From positions 20,962,963-21,026,962 of the forward strand of contig NC_057792.1 in assembly GCF_014905175.1 (NCBI RefSeq): DNA of 64,000 nt. The letters run 5' to 3'. Under the pieces are notes generated by a model. The model saw only the letters and a program-made list of their open reading frames with translations, did no database searches and was not told the origin of the DNA. This stretch comes from Aphidius gifuensis. Its lineage: Eukaryota; Arthropoda; Insecta; Hymenoptera; Braconidae. Below are positions 37,301 to 50,380 of this stretch, piece by piece. Each line of letters begins with the position of its first letter. Within the stretch, counting starts at the first letter, position 1. The translations under genes were made by a program, and so were the position numbers.

Positions 37301-38654
37301 AAGTTAATGAAGAAATAACAGAATATGAAGATGAGTTGAATACATTAATGGAAACTGCACATATATTTGAGCTACAGGTTCAAGAGTTTAAACATATTAA
37401 ACAAGCCAGGCGTGAATTAAAGCTATTGAAATGTTTGTGGGATTATGTCATCGTTATAGAATCAAGTTTAGATGAATGGAAGACTACTGTGTGGAAGAAG
37501 ATTGATGTTGAGGGCATGGATCAAGAGTGTAAAAAATTAACACGAGAATTGCGATGTAAGTATTTAATAATTTTATATTTTCAAGAGGATGACAAGATAA
37601 TTTTTTTATTATTTTTTAATCAATAATTTTATTTTTAGTACTTGATAAAGAAATTAAAGCTTGGGAATTATATCACTATATTGAGGGACAAGTTAAAAAT
37701 ATGATGTCATCATTGAGAGCTGTTTCAGAGTTACAAAATCCAGCAATTAGAGAAAGACATTGGAATCAATTAATGGCTGAAACAAAAGTAAATAATATAT
37801 GTTATTTTTGTGTTGGATAAAATTTTAATAATATTATTTTAAAACTTTTTAAAAAGGTCAAGTTTACAATGCATGATAAAACAACACTCGATGATTTATT
37901 GAGACTTGAGTTACATAAATATGAAGAAGAAGTTAAAAATACTGTTGACAAAGCAGTTAAAGAAATGGCTATGGAAAAAGTTTTAAAAGAATTGACAAAT
38001 ACATGGTCTAATCTTGAATTTGAAAAAGAATATCATGACAGAACAAAATTAAATGTTTTAAAAATTGCCGAAGAGACAATTGAAATATTGGAAGAAAATC
38101 AAGTAAATATATTTTTAAATTTAAAATATATATTTTGCAAATTAATATTTTAATTTTTTGTATTTAGGTTCAATTACAAAATATGCTTAGCTCAAAATTT
38201 GTCGGATATTTTATTGACGTTGTGACAGATTGGCAGAGTAAATTAAGTAATGCTGATGCAGTCATCAATGTTTGGTTTGAAGTACAACGTGCTTGGATGC
38301 ATCTTGAAAGTATATTCATTGGTTCTGAGGATATACGCAGTCAACTGCCAGAAGATTCAAAACGCTTTGAGAAAATAGATCGTGAATTTAAAGTAAAAAT
38401 AAAATAAATTTAAAGATAAACTTTGGTTTAATTAAAATGTATTATTTTACAGGATTTATTGAAAGAAATTTTATCAGTATTAAATATTATTCGAGCTACA
38501 AATAAACCAAAACTTTTAGAGAGACTTGAAGAATTGGAAGAGCAATTAAATTTATGTGAAAAAGCATTGTCAAATTATTTAGAAACAAAAAGACTTGCAT
38601 ATCCAAGATTTTATTTTATATCACCTGCTGATTTACTTGATATTCTCAGCAATG
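31331..38654 (+). other. Dynein tail and start of linker (exons 1-24)
   Basis: This block encodes the N-terminal dimerisation and intermediate-chain-binding tail (DHC_N1-like) and the start of the linker (DHC_N2-like). It opens with a charged MADKKDDVKNDDPRLDFLY and later carries DHC_N1 hallmarks such as FPPVAG (about 33960) and the linker hallmark ETKRLAYPRFYF (about 38580-38620). The tail is the most diverged part, as usual for the family. Exons 13-14 (34731-35622) carry an acidic and lysine-rich insertion. Intron 9 contains an (ATG)7 microsatellite at 33861-33881. Confidence 0.8.
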
Positions 38655-41600
38655 GTAAATATTTTTACATCAATTATTATTTCTCTGTGGAAATAAAATA
38701 AAATGAAAAAATAAACTTTATTTTATCTTAGGTAATAATCCACAAATGGTATGCAAACATTTATCAAAACTTTATGATTCAATTGCAAATTTAAAATGGA
38801 AAATGGAAAATGGTAAAGCAAGTAAAATAGCAAATACATTAATTGCTAAAGACGGTGAAGAAATGCCAATGCATGGAACTTGTGATTGTAATGGACAAGT
38901 TGAAATTTGGCTAAATAGATTAACAGATATTATGAGAAAAAGTGTACGTTATCATTTTAGTCAAGCTGTTGGTTCATATGAAGAAAAACCACGTGAAAAT
39001 TGGATACTTGATTATGAAGCACAGCCAGCATTATGTGGTACACAAATATGGTGGACAACAGAAGTCAACATGGCATTTGCTAGACTTGAAGAAGGCTTTG
39101 AAAATGCCCTTAAAGATTATCAAAAAAAACAAATAAATCAATTAAATGCATTGATAACAATCCTGTGTGGTGAATTAAGTGATAATAATAGACAAAAAAT
39201 TATGACTGTATGTACAATTGACGTTCATGCTCGAGATGTTGTTGCTAAATTAATAACAATGAAAGCTGAAAATTCATCAAGTTTTCAATGGCAGTCACAA
39301 TTGCGACACAGGTAAATAAATACATGCAATAAATTAGCATCAAATAAATAATTTAATTATCAATTAAATTTTAAAGATGGGATGATAAACTTGGTGATTG
39401 TTTTGCAAATATATGTGATGCTAGTTTTTCATATGGCTATGAATATTTGGGTAATGTACCACGTCTAGTAATAACACCACTAACAGACAGGTGTTACATT
39501 ACCCTTACACAATCATTACACTTGGTAATGGGGGGTGCACCAGCTGGACCTGCTGGTACAGGTAAAACTGAAACAACCAAGGATTTAGGTCGAGCACTTG
39601 GACAAATGGTATACGTCTTCAATTGCTCGGAACAAATGGATTACAAAGTAAATAACAATCTAAATCAATATAAAATACTTTTACTAAAATACTCATTTTA
39701 TTATTTGTTTTTTACATCAAGTCTTGTGGAAATATTTACATGGGTCTAGCACAAACTGGTGCATGGGGATGTTTTGATGAATTTAATAGAATATCTGTTG
39801 AAGTATTATCAGTTGTTGCTGTACAAGTTAAATGTGTACTTGATGGTATTAAAAGTAGAAAAAAAAAATTTTTATTTTTTGGTGAAGAATTAAATATTGT
39901 TAATACTGTTGGTATGTTTATAACAATGAATCCTGGTTATGCTGGTCGTACTGAATTACCAGAAAATTTAAAAACACTATTTAGGTAAAAGAAAAAAAAA
40001 ATAAACCTTTTAAATTAATTTAAAATAAAATAATAATGTAAATTGTATTTATTGATTTAGACCATGCGCAATGGTTGTACCAGATTTTGAATTGATATGT
40101 GAAATAATGCTTGTTGCTGAGGGTTTTCAAGAGGCACGTTTATTAGCACGTAAATTTATAACACTGTATACATTATGCCGTGAATTATTATCAAAACAAG
40201 ATCATTATGATTGGGGATTACGTGCAATTAAATCAGTACTTGTTGTTGCTGGTAAATTAAAACGTGGTGATCGTCAACGTCCAGAGGATCAAGTATTAAT
40301 GAGAGCATTGAGAGATTTTAATACACCAAAAATAGTAACAGATGATGTGCCAGTATTTATGGGTCTTATTGGTGATTTATTTCCTGCATTAGATGTACCA
40401 CGTAAACGTGATTTCGAATTTGAAAAAATGATACGTAAAGCATCAATTGATTTAAATATGCAACCAGAAGATGGTTTTATACTAAAAATAGTACAACTTG
40501 AAGAATTATTTAATGTACGTCATTGTGTATTTATTGTTGGTTTTGCTGGTACTGGAAAAACCCAAGTATGGAAAACACTATATCGTACATATTTTAATCA
40601 ATTAAAAAAACCATATTACAATGATCTTAATCCAAAAGCCGTGACAAATGATGAATTATTTGGTATTATTAATCCAGCAACAAGAGAATGGAAAGATGGG
40701 TATGCATTTGATTTATTTTTAAACTTATTAATTTATTTGTTATTAATAAAACAAAAAAACCAACAGATTATTTTCAGTATTGATGAGAGATCAAGCAAAT
40801 ATGAGTGGTGATGGACCAAAGTGGATTGTATTTGATGGTGATATTGATCCAATGTGGATTGAATCACTCAATACAGTTATGGATGACAATAAAGTATTGA
40901 CACTTGCATCAAATGAAAGAATAGCATTGACAAAACACATGAGATTATTATTTGAAATATCAAATTTAAAAACAGCAACACCAGCAACAGTATCACGAGC
41001 TGGTATACTTTATATTAATCCTCAAGATCTTGGCTGGAATCCGTGAGTTTTAAAACACAATATTATTTTAAAATTAAAATACTAATTTGCTTTAATTTGA
41101 ATGACAATAGATATGTTACAAGTTGGATTGAGACACGTGATAAAACAGAACGTGCAAATTTAGTTATATTATTTGATAAATATATACCGTCATTACTTGA
41201 AGCATCGAAATATAAATTTAAAAAAATAACACCAATACCAGAAATATGCCATCTTGAAATGTTGTGTAATTTATTAGATTGTTTATTGATTAATGAAAAT
41301 GTACCAAATGATTGTCCAAAAGAATGGTATGAATTGTATTTTGCATTTGCATGTATTTGGTCATTTGGATCGACAATGTTTAAAGATCAATTGGTAGATT
41401 GGCGAAATGAATTTAGCAGATGGTGGTTAAGTGAATTTAAAACAATTAAATTTCCATCTGGTGATAATATATTTGGTTATTACATTGATAATGAAACTAA
41501 AAAGCTATTACCATGGAGTGAAAAAGTTGGTAGATGGGAACTCGATATGGATATTCCATTACAAGTAATTAAAAAAAAAAAGCAAATTTAATTTACTTAT

Positions 41601-44600
41601 ACGTATTATTTAAATGAAAAAAAATCTAAAATATTAATTTTTATTTAGTCGACACTTGTTCCAACTGGTGAAACAGTTAGACTAAGATTTTTTATGGATT
41701 TATTAATGAAAAAAAAAATACCAATTATGCTTGTGGGAAGTGCTGGCTCTGGTAAAAGTGTTATAGTCAATGAAAAATTATCTTCTTTAAGTGATAGCTA
41801 TAACGTAGCAAATGTACCATTCAATTATTACACGACATCCGGTAAAAAATAAATAAATAAAATACTATAAAACGAGAAGAAAATATTAAATTGGTAATTA
41901 TTTTTTAAATTAACAATTTATATTACAGAAATGCTTCAACGTATTCTTGAAAAATATCTTGAAAAAAAAGCAGGACGTAATTATGGACCACCAGGAACCA
42001 AGCAATTGGTTTATTTTGTTGATGATATGAATATGCCGGAAGTTGATGCATATGGGACAGTACAACCACACACACTTATACGACAACACATGGACTACAA
42101 TCATTGGTTATTATTAATCGTTGTTATTATTATATTTAAAAATATATTTTAGATAGATGAAAATATGTGATTTGAATATTGATAGGTATGATAGAGCAAA
42201 ACTTACATTGAAAGATATTCATAATACACAATATGTATCTTGCATGAATCCAACTGCTGGAAGTTTCACCATTGATCCAAGACTCCAGAGACATTTTGCT
42301 GTATTTTCAGTCAGGTATATTTCAACATGAATTATTCAACAAGATATAAAATAACAAGTATATTTTTTTATATGTCAATAGCTTTCCTGGTCATGATGCA
42401 CTTGTCACAATATACAGTCAAATGTTACAACAACATTTTTCAAACCCACAACAAAAAATAACTTCAATAATACAAAAACAAATTGAGCCAATAATCAATA
42501 CAGCATTATTTGTTCATGAAAAAGTTACAACAACATTTTTACCAACAGCTATTAAATTTCATTATACATTTAATCTTCGTGATTTGTCAAATTTATTTCA
42601 AGTAATTATCTAAAATTATCATTAGCAATATTATCATTTTAATTATGTATTTTTTTAAATATTTATTTTAAGGGTTATTTATTTGCAAATGGTGATGCTA
42701 TTGTTAATTCAAATGCAGCAATACGTTTGTACGTTCATGAAGCAACCAGGGTTTATTGTGATAAACTCGTTAATTTCGATGACAAAAAAGAATTCCAATT
42801 ACTATTGCAAGATGCGTTGAGAAAAAATATAACGGTATGATGAATGTTTTTTATTTCAAATAAAATAATAAATAAGTACTAGGTATTTTAATGTAATATC
42901 CTTTTTTTTTTTTTGTTAATTTTAAAATAGGAATTAGAAGAGGATGTTGTTTTTGCTGAGCCATTAATTTATTGCCACTTTGCTGAAGGAATTGGTGACC
43001 CAAAATACATGCCTGTTAAAGAATGGCAACAATTAATTAAATTATTAGACGATGCACTTGTTAATTACAATGAATTGGTAATATTAAAAGTAAATATAAT
43101 TAAATTTAAATAATAATAAAATGATAAATTAGGTTGCAGCAATGAATCTAGTGATGTTTGAAGATGCAATGTATCATGTTTGTCGTATAAATCGTATACT
43201 TGAATCACCAAGAGGTAATGCACTGTTAGTGGGTGTTGGAGGAAGTGGAAAACAATCTCTGTCTCGTCTAGCATCCTTTATTTCCGGTCTTGAGGTATAT
43301 ATATAACATTGAGTCACAAATTGTTTCGACTTGTCAAACACACTCTATTTTCCAAACAAACTCAAATATCATGTTAAAATAAAATTTTCATACACAAATA
43401 AAACACACAACTAACTTTTAGATTAAATTTATATATTAAATTTTTAAAATGACAGGTTTTTCAAGTACAATTACGAAAAGGATATTCAATAAATGATTTA
43501 AAAATTGATCTTGCTGGATTGTATTTAAAAGCTGGATTAAAAAATATTGGAATAACATTTTTAATGACTGATTCACAAGTTGCACAAGAAAGATTTCTTG
43601 TTGTTGTTAATGACATGCTTGCATCTGGTGAAATTGCTGAATTATTTGCTGATGATGAAGTTGATAATATCATCAATGCAGTACGCAATGAAGTGAGATA
43701 AATAATTTTTTATTTTAATTTAAAAATACATTTTATTTTTGATTTGATTTATGTAGGTCAAACAGCTTGGTATCATGGATACAAAAGAAAATTGTTGGAA
43801 ATTTTTTATTGATCGTGTGAGAAAACAATTAAAATGTGTATTATGTTTTTCACCGGTTGGTGCAACATTGAGAAAAAGAGCTAGACAATTTCCTGCTTTG
43901 GTTAATTGTACGTCAATCAATTGGTTTCAAGATTGGCCTCAAGATGCACTGGAGTCTGTGTCAATAAGATTTCTCGAAGTATTTAATTTAATTACCTTTT
44001 ATAATTAAATAAATCATTTATTTATTTAAAATTGTTTATTTTTTATTTCATCAGGAGCTGGAAGAATTACCAGAACAATATAGAAAATCTGTGTCTTTGT
44101 TTATGTCATATGTTCATCAAAGTGTCAATGAAATGTCATCAGTATATTTACAAAATGAAAAAAGATACAATTACACAACACCAAAATCATTTTTAGAACA
44201 AATTGCATTATACACAAAGCTACTTGGTGAAAAAGTATTTAATTTAAAATCAATGATACTACGTCTTGAAAATGGCTTAACAAAATTAGCCTCATGTGCT
44301 GGACAGGTAAAAATAATAAAAAAATAATCATTCAACTATAAAATCCAATTACTTATCTCTAAAGAAAAAAAAAAAAAAACAAAATTAAATTAAAAGAAAA
44401 GAGAAGAAAAAAATAAATATATATTTAACATTTTCAACAATCACATTCAGGTAGACGAGTTAAAAGCAATTTTAGCTGTTCAGGAAGTTGACTTGAAGAA
44501 GAAGAATGAGATTGCTGACAAAATCTTGGCCGAGGTAACAGAGGAAAATACTAAAGCGGAAGTGGAAAAGACGATAGGTAACAAACAAACTTTATAACTA

Positions 44601-47600
44601 TATGAAAAGTCACTCTGGACTGTCATTGAAACTATTTACTGCTGTAAATTTTATGAGAGATAGAGAGATTTCGAGGGAGAGAGAGCGATAGAGAAAGAGA
44701 AAAGGGGTTGTTGCAATTGTAGAATAGAGAGAGGGTTAAAATATTAAAGGGGGATATAGTATATATAGAAAATTATATAACTGTGAAACACACTGATTAT
44801 TCTCAATTGTATTTCAAAGTTTCTGAGGAAGAAGCAAAGATTGCTGAGATTAAAGAACGAGTGTCGTTAAGACAGAAACAATGTGATCAAGATTTAGCTA
44901 AAGCAGAACCAGCAGTCAAACAAGCTGAAGCTGCATTGAACACATTAAACAAAGTTATTATTAATTTTATTTATTAAACAATTTAAAAATTAAATTAATT
45001 AATTTTTATTGAGTTTTTATTATCAAATAATTAAATGAATAAAAAATTTACACAAATAGAAATTTTTTCCATGATGAAAAAGACATTTGATTTGATTTTT
45101 ATTTTTTCAACAGAATAATTTAACTGAATTGAAATCCTTTGGCACACCACCGGATGCAGTTGCAAATGTTGCTCAAGCAGTACTTGTACTTTTTTCTCCA
45201 AAGGGAGGAAAAGTCCCAAAGGATAGAAGTTGGAAAGCTTGCAAAGCAATGATGGGCGGTGCTGATGCTTTTTTATCAGCATTACGAAAATATAACAAAG
45301 AGAATATTCATCCAGAAGTAGTAAAAGCAATACAACCATATATCAATGATAAAGGTTTTTTTTTTTTTTGCATTTTTATTCAACATATACACATATACAA
45401 CTTTATTAAAAATTAAAATAATCTATATAAAATTGTTGTTGTTGTTTAGACTTTGAACCAGACTTTATTTACTCAAAATCCCAGGCAGCTGCTGGTCTAT
45501 GCAGTTGGGTTAAAAATATCATGGCTTTTCATTATATTAATGAAAAAGTTAAACCCCTAAGGGCAGCATTGGCCGAAGCAAATTCCGAGTTAAAAGCAGC
45601 AATGGATAAATTAAATTCACTACAAAGTCGTTTATCGGTTAGTTTAAAATTATTATTATTTTATTTTTCTCCATTTAAATATAAATAATAATTTTTTTTT
45701 TTGTTATTATTCAACAAGGAATTAAAAAAAGTATTAGATGTGCTGGGTGAAAAAATGAGTATTGCACTTGGTGAAAAAAAAATATGTCAAGATGAAGCTG
45801 ATGCAACAGCAATGACAATTGATTTGGCAAATAGATTAGTTAATGGTCTTGGATCAGAAAAAATACGTTGGAGTGAAACTGTCAGAGTGTAATTAAAAAT
45901 AATGAAAATTTTTCATTTAATCTATTTTTATTTTAAGCTATATATATACTTTTTTTTTTATCCAATCAATTTGGTAGATTAAAAAACTCGGGAGATACAG
46001 TACCAGGTGATGTATTACTCGTCACAGCATTTATCTCATATGTTGGTTGTTTCACACGTAAATACAGACTTGATCTGATGAACATTCATTGGATACCATT
46101 CATTGATAAATTGGAGGTGCAAATACCGAGAACTGTCGATTTAGATCCACTCTCTTTGTTAACTGATGACGCACAAATTGCCCAGTGGAATAATAATGGT
46201 ACTGAAATATTATTTAACTATCAAATTATTTTTATTTAATTATTTTGGTCATCATATAGGATTACCAACTGATAGAATGTCAACTGAAAATGCAACAATA
46301 CTAACAAACTCAGCAAGATGGCCATTGATGATTGATCCACAATTACAAGGTTTAAAATGGATTAAAGCAACGTATGGTGATGATTTGAAAATATTACGAC
46401 TATCACATAAAAATTATTTGGATCGTATTGAATTTGCAATATCAAATGGTGAAATTGTACTGTTGGAAAATATTATGGAAACAGTTGATGCTGTTTTGGA
46501 TCCAATATTGGGCAGAGTACTTGTCAAAAAAGGAAGGTAAGTTTCGTTTTTTTTTTCTTTATAAATTGATTATTTAATTGCAATATTATTGATTATTATT
46601 TTTTAATATACAGATCAATTAAAATTGGTGATAAAGAAATTGATTTTAGTCCAAATTTTCGTTTAATTTTACAAACAAAATTAGCAAATCCTCATTATAA
46701 GCCAGAAATGCAAGCACAAACGACATTGATTAATTTTACTGTGACAAGAGATGGTTTAGAAGAACAATTATTGGGTGATGTTGTTAAAGCTGAACGTCCA
46801 GATTTAGAAACTACAAAAGCCGAATTAACAAAACAACAAAATACATTTAAAATAACATTAAAAACATTAGAAGATGATTTATTACATCGTTTATCATCAG
46901 CTGGACCAAATATACTGAGTGATGTTGATCTTGTTGTTAATCTTGAAACAACTAAAAAAACAGCTGCTGAAATATCAGTTAAAGTTATTGAATCTAAAAT
47001 AACAGCTAAACAAATTGATGAAGCAAGAGAAGACTATCGTCCAGCAGCATCAAGAGCAAGTTTATTATATTTTATATTAAATGATTTATACAAAATAAAT
47101 ATGCTTTATCAATTTTCATTAAAAGCATTTAGTGTTGTATTTCAAAATGCCATTAAATTCACTGAACAATCTGATAATATTAAAAAAAGAGTTGGGCTAT
47201 TGATTGACAGTATAACATATCTCGTATTTATGTACACATCACGTGGTTTATTTGAGAGTGACAAACTTATTTTCATTTGTCAAATGACAATACAAGTAAT
47301 TAAATATTTTATAATTTCTATTTCTCAATTTATTTATCAATTAATTATTTATTCTATCATCGTCATCTAGATATTACTTCAAACCAAAGAAATATCACCA
47401 ATTGAATTGGATTTTCTACTTCGTTATCCATACATGACAAATGTCAAAAGTCCAGTTGATTTTTTAAACAACATGTCATGGGGTGGTATTAAATATTTGA
47501 GTAATCTTGATGATTTTAAAAATCTTGATCGTGATATTGAGGGTGCTGCTAAAAGATGGAAAAAATTCATTGAATCTGGAACACCTGAGAGAGAAAAATT

Positions 47601-50342
47601 TCCACAAGATTGGAAATCTAAAACAGCACTACAAAGACTTTGTATGATGAGATGTTTGAGACCAGATAGAATGACTTATGCTGTTAGGTAAATAAATAAT
47701 AATATTCCTCTTTTTTTTTTTTCTTTATTTATTGTTTATGATTAAATTATTTTGCCAGATGTTTTGTGGAGGAAAAAATGGGTGCAAAATTTATTGATTC
47801 ACGTTCCCCACCATTTGAAAAGTCGTTTGAAGAAACAACTTCAATAACACCAGTGTTTTTCATTCTTTCCCCTGGTGTTGATCCACTTAAAGTAATTTTT
47901 TTTTTTTCATCTCAATTGAAATAATGGATATAATATATTTTTTTCAATATTTATTTGATACTTTGTTTATTTTTATTTATTTATTTAAGGATGTGGAAAA
48001 ACTTGGTAAAAGCATTGGCTTTACATTTGATAAAAGAAATTTTCATAATGTATCACTGGGTCAAGGTCAAGAACCAGTGGCTGAAGAATCAATGGACCAC
48101 GCAGCTAAAAATGGTCACTGGGTCATTCTACAAAATATACATCTCGTTAAAAGTTGGCTATCAAATTTAGAAAAAAAAATGGAACAATTATCTGATAATC
48201 CTCATGATGATTATCGACTATTTATCAGTGCTGAACCAAGTGCAGATCCTCATGAATCAATTATACCACAAGTATCTAAAATAAAATCAATTACTCTTTT
48301 AAATTTTAAATATCAAATTAATAATCAAATTCAATTCAACTTGTCAATTTTAAATATAATATTTAAAATGAAATAAAAAACATAGTTAATTGATATTTTT
48401 AAAATAATAATTATTATGAAAAATTAATCAGGGTATTCTAGAGTCAGCGATTAAAATAACAAATGAACCACCAACGGGTATTCATGCCAATATTCACAAA
48501 GCTTTGGATAATTTTAATCAAGAAACTCTAGATTCGTGTTCAAAGGAATCAGAATTCAAAGGAATTTTATTTGCATTGTGTTATTATCATGCAGTTGTGG
48601 CTGAGAGAAGGAAATTTGGTCCACAAGGATGGAATCGAGTAAATTTAATATTCTAAAAATAATAAAAAAAAAACAAAAAAAAAAAAACTCTTGACCTAAA
48701 TTATTATTTAAATCAATATACTATTTTAATATTTTACTAACGACTATTCAAGTGCAAAAGTTAAAATATACTTTTTTAATTTAAAAAGGAAAAAAAAAAA
48801 CATTATTTAAATACATAACTTTTTTTTTCTCATTAAAATAGCAAAAAGAAAAAAATCATTAATTAAAGATTTTATTTATTTTCAGTCGTATCCATTCAAT
48901 GTAGGTGACTTGACAATAAGTGTGTCAGTTTTGTTGAATTATCTTGAGAGTAATTCAAAAGTACCATGGGAAGATTTGCGATATTTATTTGGTGAAATAA
49001 TGTATGGTGGTCATATTACTGATGATTGGGACAGACGATTATGTCGAACGTATTTACTTGAATATTTACAGTCTGATTTGATTGATGGTGATTTGTATAT
49101 TGCACCTGGTTTTATGGCACCACCAAATACTGATTACGCTGGGTATCACAAGTACGTTGATAATTATTTACCAGCTGAAAGTCCAGTTCTATATGGTCTA
49201 CATCCAAATGCAGAAATTGGTAAATTGTTATATTTAAATGACAATAAACTTGAATATTTTTTTTATTTAAAAATTTGTTTATTTGTTTACAGGATTTTTG
49301 ACAATGACAGCTGATAATTTATTCAGAGTTGTTTTGGAAATGCAACCAAGAGATTCTGGTGATAATTCTGGTGGTGGTTTATCACGTGAAGACAAAGTAC
49401 GTAATGTCATTGAAGATATACTTGATAAACTTCCTGAAATATTTAATATACAAGAGCTAATGAGTAAAACTGAAGAACGAACACCTTTTATCATTGTTGC
49501 ATTTCAAGAATGTGAAAGAATGAATATTCTTTGCAGTGAATTACGTAGATCATTACGTGAATTGGAGCTTGGTTTAAAAGCAAGTTTTATTGTTAATTAT
49601 TTAGTCAAAAAGAAATAAAAGTAATTTGTATTTTTTTATAATAGGGTGAATTGACAATCAATGCTGATATGGAGGATTTACAAAATTATTTATACATGGA
49701 TTCAGTGCCACCATCATGGACAAAACGTGCATATCCATCAAGTCTTGGTTTGGCTGGTTGGTTTGCTGATATGTTGAATAGAATAACTGAGTTGGCAAAT
49801 TGGACAGCTGATTTTAATGTTGGTTAAAATTTATATTTACATTTTGTTTATCTTAGTGTTATTTTTATTAATATTTTTTTGTGTTTTGTTTGGTTTAGCT
49901 ACCATCATCAATATGGCTTGGTGGATTTTTTAATCCACAATCATTTTTAACAGCAATAATGCAACAAACAGCAAGAAAAAATGAATGGCCATTAGATAAA
50001 ATGTGTCTACATTGTGATGTTACAAAAAAACAAAAAGATGAAATATCTGGAGCACCACGTGAGGGTGCTTATGTTAATAGTTTATACATGGAAGGTGCAA
50101 GATGGGATATGCAATTAGGAACAATTGCTGAATCAAAATTAAAAGAATTATTTCCTCAAATTCCAGTTATTTATATTAGAGCAATAACACAAGATAAACA
50201 AGATTTAAAAAATATGTATGAATGTCCAGTTTATAAAACAAGATCAAGAGGACCAACTTATGTTTGGACATTTAATCTTAAAAGTAAAGATAAACCAACT
50301 AAATGGACACTTGCTGGTGTTGCTATTATGTTGCAAATATAA
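31331..50342 (+). CDS. Dhc93AB: Axonemal dynein heavy chain, outer-arm beta type
   Basis: A complete 56-exon gene for 4556 residues, a minus-end microtubule motor subunit of the outer arm of cilia and sperm flagella (DNAH9/11/17 class; Dhc93AB/kl-5 in flies). Coding exons: 31331-31459, 31527-31760, 31845-31952, 32290-32506, 32575-32727, 32793-33004, 33082-33315, 33374-33577, 33637-33828, 33897-34106, 34182-34456, 34527-34645, 34731-35118, 35404-35622, 35692-35920, 36103-36198, 36304-36650, 36738-36894, 36956-37188, 37266-37555, 37639-37787, 37857-38102, 38168-38392, 38453-38654, 38732-39311, 39377-39647, 39722-39984, 40061-40699, 40767-41042, 41111-41564, 41649-41841, 41929-42106, 42186-42314, 42382-42601, 42673-42834, 42931-43077, 43133-43294, 43456-43692, 43757-43978, 44055-44306, 44451-44577, 44820-44953, 45114-45354, 45450-45637, 45719-45888, 45978-46198, 46260-46536, 46614-47295, 47371-47687, 47759-47891, 47990-48271, 48432-48638, 48886-49219, 49293-49579, 49645-49818, 49899-50342. 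All junctions keep frame and the length matches the family (about 4,460-4,500). The P-loops of AAA1-4 and the stalk are intact, so the motor looks functional. AAA1 (PAGPAGTGKTETTKDLGRAL and following) matches the beta class better than DNAH5/8 or inner-arm chains. Confidence 0.93.
39377..43294 (+). other. Dynein motor ring, AAA1 to AAA4 (exons 26-37)
   Basis: Four nucleotide-binding loops are visible. AAA1 is GPAGTGKTE at about residue 1940 with Walker B CFDEFNR. AAA2 is GFAGTGKTQ at about 2221 with WIVFDGDIDP. AAA3 is GSAGSGKS at about 2547 with YFVDDMNMPE. AAA4 is GVGGSGKQS at about 2894. The AAA1 loop and Walker B are those required for the main ATPase cycle, and nothing in them is degraded. 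Confidence 0.9.
44451..45888 (+). other. Dynein stalk and microtubule-binding tip (exons 41-45)
   Basis: Residues about 3151-3438 form the antiparallel coiled-coil stalk, with runs of E, K, A and L in heptads. The tip falls in exon 43 and starts NNLTELKSFGTPPDAV, which matches the conserved tip entry of axonemal chains. The intron at 44578-44819 is rich in GA on the coding strand (about 44650-44720). Confidence 0.85.
45978..50342 (+). other. Dynein AAA5-AAA6 and C-terminal domain (exons 46-56)
   Basis: This block covers the noncatalytic AAA5 and AAA6 modules and the C-terminal cap. Family hallmarks include NEPPTGIHAN (exon 52), YGGHITDDWDRR (exon 53), LGGFFNPQSFLTA (exon 56) and the late REGAYVNSLYMEGARWD segment. 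The protein ends normally at WTLAGVAIMLQI. Confidence 0.9.
49580..49644 (+). other. GC-AG intron in the dynein gene
   Basis: Between exons 54 and 55 the frame is preserved (GLK/GELTI, as in the family) only if the intron starts at GCAAGT and ends at ATAG. The nearest GT, four bases further in, would shift the frame and hit a stop. GC-AG introns with a strong GCAAGT donor are a known minor class processed by the ordinary spliceosome. Confidence 0.8.
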
Positions 50343-50374
50343 TTTTATATTTAATCTGTCATTGCATTGAATTT

Positions 50375-50380
50375 AATAAA
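50375..50380 (+). terminator. Polyadenylation signal for the dynein gene
   Basis: AATAAA lies 33 bases after the stop codon, within a T-rich downstream context, giving a short 3' UTR. It is the first canonical signal after the coding end. Confidence 0.6.
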
